Positions 59,214-64,000 of a stretch of 64,000 nucleotides of DNA are shown one piece after another. The notes beneath the pieces were generated by a model. The model saw nothing but the letters and a program-made list of their open reading frames with translations. It had not been told where the DNA came from and did no database searches. Each line of letters opens with the position of its first letter. The first letter of the stretch is position 1. The translations under genes were made by a program, and so were the position numbers. This DNA is from Ampullaceana balthica (lineage: Eukaryota > Mollusca > Gastropoda > Lymnaeidae): positions 244,639-308,638 of the forward strand of contig CALYLW010001006.1 of NCBI GenBank assembly GCA_944989445.1, read 5' to 3'.

Positions 59214-60158
59214 AAGAAATTTCTCCCCCAAATCCAATCATTTGGAAAAAAACGACTTAAAATATTCAACAACGCAATTTGAATTGTAGTGAAATCTATT
59301 TTGATTGGCAGTAGTGATGTAGTCATTGTACGGGCACAAAATTCAGAGAAATATTCTCGAACTTATCTCAAAGGCTGTAAAAATATAGATCCGGTTCAAG
59401 AGCAAACCACTTACTTTAATAAATAAACAAATTGTCAGAAACGTTTAAATATAAGAAAGTCGGAGGAAGTTGCCTGGGATAATCAAACCGCAGGCACTTT
59501 TCAAATATTAACAGGTTTATAATTTTATTTTCATCTACGCGCCACAGGTACATATATTGAGATCCATTGGACGACAGGAAGCTGGTCACAACTGACAAAC
59601 CAACGTACGTAAACAAAGAACCTACTTAGAGGAAGATGGGGAAAAACACACACCAAACAGTCTGTCTTCTTTGTTCATAAAAACATTTATGACCGCCATA
59701 ATATCTTAGAACTTTTCGTGTGACTACATTTTAAAAGAAGAGTTCAGTTGTTATTGTTGTCCTTTGCGGCTCTACAACCCAATCAATAAGTCAGCACTGA
59801 TCGATATTTAATTGAGGTTTAGGCCGCTGGTGAATCAAGTCATCCGTGAAGACAGGAAGTTGGTCGTAATTGGTCGAGAAGGTCCTTTATGATGGTGGAA
59901 TTGTTGTGATTCGAACTGTCAACACTTTCTAAACAGGCAGACAGCAGCATTCGCGGCTGTCTTGACGGTATTATTTTTACCTTTATAGACAGCATCAGTC
60001 TCAGCTCTATATACAGACATCAGCTGTTTCAGATTTATAGACGCAATAAATTTCAGCTCTATCGACGGCATCGGTCTTAGCTCTATATAGAACATCAGTA
60101 ACAGTTTATAGACATACGTCATCAATCACAAATCTATAAATCAAATCAGTCTCACGAC
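59214..60158. other. intergenic with degenerate repeats near its right end
   Basis: Unique sequence followed, at about 59985-60155, by loosely repeated AGCTCTATATACAGACATCA-like segments of varying spacing. No gene was recognised. Confidence 0.5.
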
Positions 60159-60480
60159 TAGGCCTGTAAACGGGTACCCGTACCGAGCAATTACCCGGCT
60201 AGTAAAATTGCGCCCGGGTACCCGTGAAAATGTTTCTGCAATGTCTTTACCAACGGTGGTTGAGCTGCGGTTCTTCTGTGTTCATATTTCGGCTCGCAAC
60301 AATATATCAAATTAAAACTTTTTATTTGAAATATATAACGTAAAATACGTTTAACAGGAAAGCGCTTAAAAACAAATAACTGTCAAACGGAAATTAAACA
60401 CGGTCCCGACAAACTACAATTTATTTTGATACACTTTTTTTTTCTTAGAACATGAAACATAAATTATTTGAAACAAAACG
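60159..60480 (+). mobile_element. hAT-like element with GGGTACCCG end, second copy
   Basis: It starts TAGGCCTGTAAACGGGTACC, a hAT-like terminus, and continues through GCCCGGGTACCCGTGAAAAT into sequence shared with the inverse of 11120-11382. The far end was not located, so it may be truncated. It is non-coding. Confidence 0.6.
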
Positions 60481-60822
60481 TTGTAGCTTTCTGAATTGTT
60501 CAAGTAAGGAAAATAGAATACAACGCCGATAACTAGGAAGGGCAGGAAATGACAGAAATGATCTTGTATTTTGCGTTGAAATACGCAGCACATCTTTGTT
60601 ACCGATTTCGACGAGCCAATGTTATTTATCTAATCCCCCGACACACACACTCCTTTCTCCACTCGTATTGTCACCATACTTTTAAAACAAACACCAGCTA
60701 TATTATTTTTTAATGATATATTTGAATCGTTTTATGATTTTCACAATACATGTACAAACAAAAATGAATGCTAGGGGATGGGTCCACTTAGGGTGGGCAA
60801 GTCCCGGATTTTTTGGTAAATA
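60481..60822. other. intergenic, no feature seen
   Basis: AT-rich sequence. No gene or clear element end was recognised. Confidence 0.5.
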
Positions 60823-61115
60823 CAACAGTTGTCAGCTATGAAGTAGAAATTAAACAACCCCGTAAAAACAAAGTATTTGACTATACATCCCTTATATATG
60901 AGACAGAACTTAAAGTATTGATATGTTCAATATTTTTTTACTTTTTGTTTTTGTATTTGCGCGGCATGGCGAAAGATAGACAAGACGGTCAAGTCAATAT
61001 ATTTAGTATATCCATCATGATCCAGATTGAGATCAATTGGTGTTTTGAATAGGTGTTACGCGTTTTCTCAACGCTAACTGAAATTCTTATTTACCGCGGC
61101 ATAGCGCGGGTTATT
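60823..61115 (+). mobile_element. Helitron-type 3' end
   Basis: The segment ends CCGCGGCATAGCGCGG, a 5-bp stem (CCGCG/CGCGG) with a GCATAG loop, then GTTATTTGCTAG and TT. A hairpin a few bases before CTAG is the standard Helitron/Helentron 3' terminus. Upstream, 60846-60910 carries, in inverse orientation, the CCCCGTAAAAACAAAG and CATCCCTTATATATGAGACA landmarks of the units at 14072 and 56271. Confidence 0.7.
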
Positions 61116-62067
61116 TGCTAGTTAAACTATAAACCTCATCTATTTTCTCAGTCCACTGAAGGAAGTTTCAAATATTGGTGTCAACATTTAGCTCAGTGAT
61201 TAAATCGGTGTTGATGTCCGGACAAGCGAAGGTGACCATTTTACTGTATATATTGAAGTGATATAAACTATAATAAACATTAAAAACATGTTTCGGAAAA
61301 AGTTTTCTATAATATTTTTATTTTTAAAGAAAAAATTATTTTAACCTCCCACCCCCACCTCAAAACTTACTTTAACGTTTTCAAATAAAATTTTCAAGGT
61401 AAAGAATGTAACGAAACAATTTACTTTCAACATAATAATTTATTTACAGAATTTACGTGTTTTATTTTACAAAAAAAATAAATGTTTTAAATTAGGGGGC
61501 GGCCGGATATGTTTTTTTTTACTATTTGCCAGATCCGGATAATTTGGCCATAATATTTACCGGATCCAGATTCCTGATCCGGATATCTCCACATTTAAGC
61601 GTAAGGGGGTGTACTTTACTACTTTCTATTTAGTATTTAATATTATTTATTAAAATATTTATTATCCAACATATGGAGAATATCTGCTATCTACATATAG
61701 AAGTCTGTGACACTGTCAATGTCAACGATGAACATTTTACACTGAGTTGAATGAACTTACTTGAACGAAGTTCAACGAACTGTGTAGTGTGTACCAAGCG
61801 AACAGTGTTGTACTGAGTGTGTAGTGTGGTGTACAAGAAGTCGTGATCTAGGGCCATAAGAAAACCCGTTCTTTTATTAAGACGATTTAAGTTTAAATTT
61901 TAAATTTAATATGCTGTTAGTTAACTTAGTCTGTTATCTTATGTAGTAAAGTAATATCTATAATTGTAACTTTTTAACTTACTATTTTTTTTCTTGTATC
62001 GAAATTGTTTCACTATATGATGCATAGATTTGAATGATTTCATGATAAATTTTATTTGTTTATTTTA
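61116..62067. other. AT-rich intergenic with a CCGGAT-rich relic
   Basis: At 61493-61590 GGCGGCCGGATATG is followed by four more CCGGAT-type motifs, suggesting a diverged hAT-like terminus related in style to that at 30910. The rest shows nothing. Confidence 0.45.
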
Positions 62068-62097
62068 TTATCTATATATATATAAATCAAAGTATGT

Positions 62098-62156
<59 letters not shown>

Positions 62157-64000
62157 CGTGTGTGTGTGCATGTCCTTTATAGCTTACTAAACCATTCATC
62201 CGATCGTAATGAAATTTTTTTAGACTGTTAAGTACCTACCTGGAATGGTAACTGGCAACTTTGTTTTCTAAATTTTACACTCATGGGGCACCGGGGGCCC
62301 ATAATGTCATTTTTTGCTTATATGAGCTATATAAAAATTAGTTTAAGCGCTAGCTACTGTGTAAATTGTTGGATCTTAACCAAACTTTGTATATGACAAC
62401 TTGATAGCCAATATTAAAATACTATAGGGCACTGAACTGCAAATAGTCATTCCTTTGGGGCTGGGGGCCAAAAAATTCACATTTCTTAAACGTTAAAGAT
62501 TTTTATTCACCATTCAGTCATTAACAATCATGACAAATAATGACACATGTATCCATTATTATACAAATTGAAATGAACAGGGGTTTTGAACTTTATATCT
62601 TGCACTGAATGGGCCCCGGGGGCCTTAATGTCTTTTTTTTTGCTTATATAAGATATATACAAATTAGTTTATGCGTTAGCTACTGAGTAAATGAGTGGAT
62701 CTAAACCAAAATTTGAATACAAAAACTTGGTAGCCCATATTAAAATACTATAGGGCACATAACTTCAAATGTCCATTCCTTCGGGGCCGGGGCCCCCAAT
62801 GTATTTTCTTCGTATATGTTTAATGTATTTTCCCCCATTCAATTTTTCACGATCTTTAGGAATATATATACGAGGAAACTTAATTAAATGAAAAGGTTTT
62901 TGAAATTTACATCTATCACCAAATGGGCCCAAGGGTCCTAAATATCTTTTTTTTCTTATATCTATCTATATATATAAAAATCAAAATAAGTATGTGTGTG
63001 TGTGTGTGTGCATGTCCTTTATAGATGACTAAACCATTCATCCGATCGTCGTGAAATTTTCGGAGACTATTAAGTACCTACCTGGGATGGTAAATGGCAC
63101 CTTTCTTTCTAAATTTAACACTCATGGGGCACCGGGGGCCCATAATGTCATTTGTTGCTTATATGAGCTATATAATATAAAAATTAGTTTAAGCGCTAGC
63201 TACTGTGCACATTGTTGGATCTTAACCAAACTTTTTATATAACAACTTGATAGCCAATATTAAAATACTATAGGGCACTGAACTCCTAATAGTCATTCCT
63301 TTGGGGCAGGGGGTCAAAAATTCCCGTTTCTTAAATGTTTATGGTTTTATTAACCATTCAGTTTATTAACAATCTTGACAAATAATGACACATGTATGAT
63401 CATGTATCCATTATTATACAAATTGAAATGAACAGGTGTTTTGAACTTTATATATTGCACTGAATGGGCCCCGGGGTCCTTAATGTCTTTTTTGCTTATA
63501 TAAGATATATAAAAATTAGTTTATGCGTTAGCTACTGAGTAAATGAATGGATCTAAACCAAAATTTGAATACAAAAACTTGGCAACCCATACTAAAATAC
63601 TATAGGGCACAGAATTTTAAATGTCCATTCCTTCGGGGCCGCGGGCGCCTAATGTATTGTCTTCGTATATGTTTAAGATATTTTTCTACATTCAATTTTT
63701 CACGATATTGAGGAATATATTTTTGAGGAAACTGTTTTAAAATGAACAGGTTTTTCAAATTAACATCTTTCAACAAAAGGGGCCCCTAAATGACGTTTTT
63801 TTCTTATATTAGCTGTATAAAAATTAGTATTAGCGTAAAATACTGAGAAAATTAATGTATCTTGACCCATTTTAGTATATAAAAACTCAAGGGTCTATAT
63901 TTTATTACGATAGGGCACTGAACTCCTAATTTTCATTCCGTCGGGGCTGGGGCCCAAAATGTCTTTTTTGGTAAATGTTTAACAATTTATCGTCCATTCC
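62068..64000 (+). mobile_element. tandem 841-bp Helitron-like unit, two copies, running off the window
   Basis: Copy 1 starts near 62070 with TCTATATATATATAAATC and copy 2 near 62964 with TCTATATATATAAAAATC; such starts are typical of Helentron-type 5' ends. Both continue with a TG microsatellite, CATGTCCTTTATAG, CCATTCATCCGATCG and then about 320-bp sub-repeats, each with a GGGGC/GGGCCC block, a TATATGAGCTATATA-like motif and ACTATAGGGCAC. Matching points lie 841-842 bp apart (62281 and 63122). It is non-coding. Confidence 0.75.
62103..62168. repeat. TG microsatellite
   Basis: About 33 TG dinucleotides with a few GC interruptions. A shorter homologous run lies at 62993-63010 in the second unit copy. 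Confidence 0.95.

Overview
The window looks like repeat-dominated, non-coding DNA from an animal genome. Evidence for this is the AT-rich background, the non-LTR retrotransposon (LINE) reverse transcriptase fragments, the DNA transposons with target-site duplications, the Helitron-type ends, the microsatellites and the absence of any dense gene layout. The mix of hAT-like, TWA-target, Helitron-like and LINE relics together with many long minisatellites would suit a mollusc or another lophotrochozoan, but that assignment is inference. No complete protein-coding gene, rRNA or tRNA was recognised.

Layout. The first 8.7 kb is a chain of seven unrelated tandem arrays (units of 37, 15, 54, 14, 64/61, 21 and 18 bp). 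From 9.2 to 16.2 kb there are a 47-bp array interrupted by transposon debris, arrays of 33, 16, 33 and 46 bp, a small inverted-repeat element, two copies of a Helitron-like unit and a LINE relic. From 17.9 to 24.1 kb come a 14-bp G-rich array, a GA-rich tract, and 19-, 33- and 39-bp arrays. A hAT-like element (24.2-24.8 kb) follows, next to the only stretch that resembles a terminal coding exon. From 25.1 to 29.3 kb there is one array of about 97 copies of a 43-bp unit. It is followed by an 18-bp array split by a 5'-truncated LINE.

The interval 30.9-37.5 kb is a nested transposon stack. A hAT-like element with a perfect 8-bp target-site duplication (TSD) contains a small GGGGCCGTCC-ended element. 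That element contains a 5.0-kb inverted-repeat element with a TAA duplication. The 5.0-kb element in turn holds further inserts, one of them a hAT-like element with its own perfect 8-bp duplication and a decayed transposase fragment. The outer hAT sits beside LINE pieces in opposite orientation (37.5-38.7 kb), which looks like a twin-primed insertion. A 67-bp array of 32 near-identical copies (38.9-41.0 kb) follows.

From 41.3 to 45.7 kb there are 24-, 25-, 61- and 30-bp arrays, the last with about 94 copies. From 45.7 to 53.6 kb the DNA is mostly unstructured, with microsatellites and small inverted-repeat elements. From 53.6 to 64 kb there are arrays of 26, 15, 29, 83, 28 and 33 bp, a triplicated 500-bp Helitron-like unit, a Helitron-type 3' end, and an 841-bp duplicated unit running off the end.

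Tandem repeats fill roughly 28 kb (about 44 percent) of the window, in some 30 independent arrays. Most long open frames here are by-products of repeat units without stop codons, so none is called as a gene. The remaining sequence is transposon relics and AT-rich DNA; no genes act together here.
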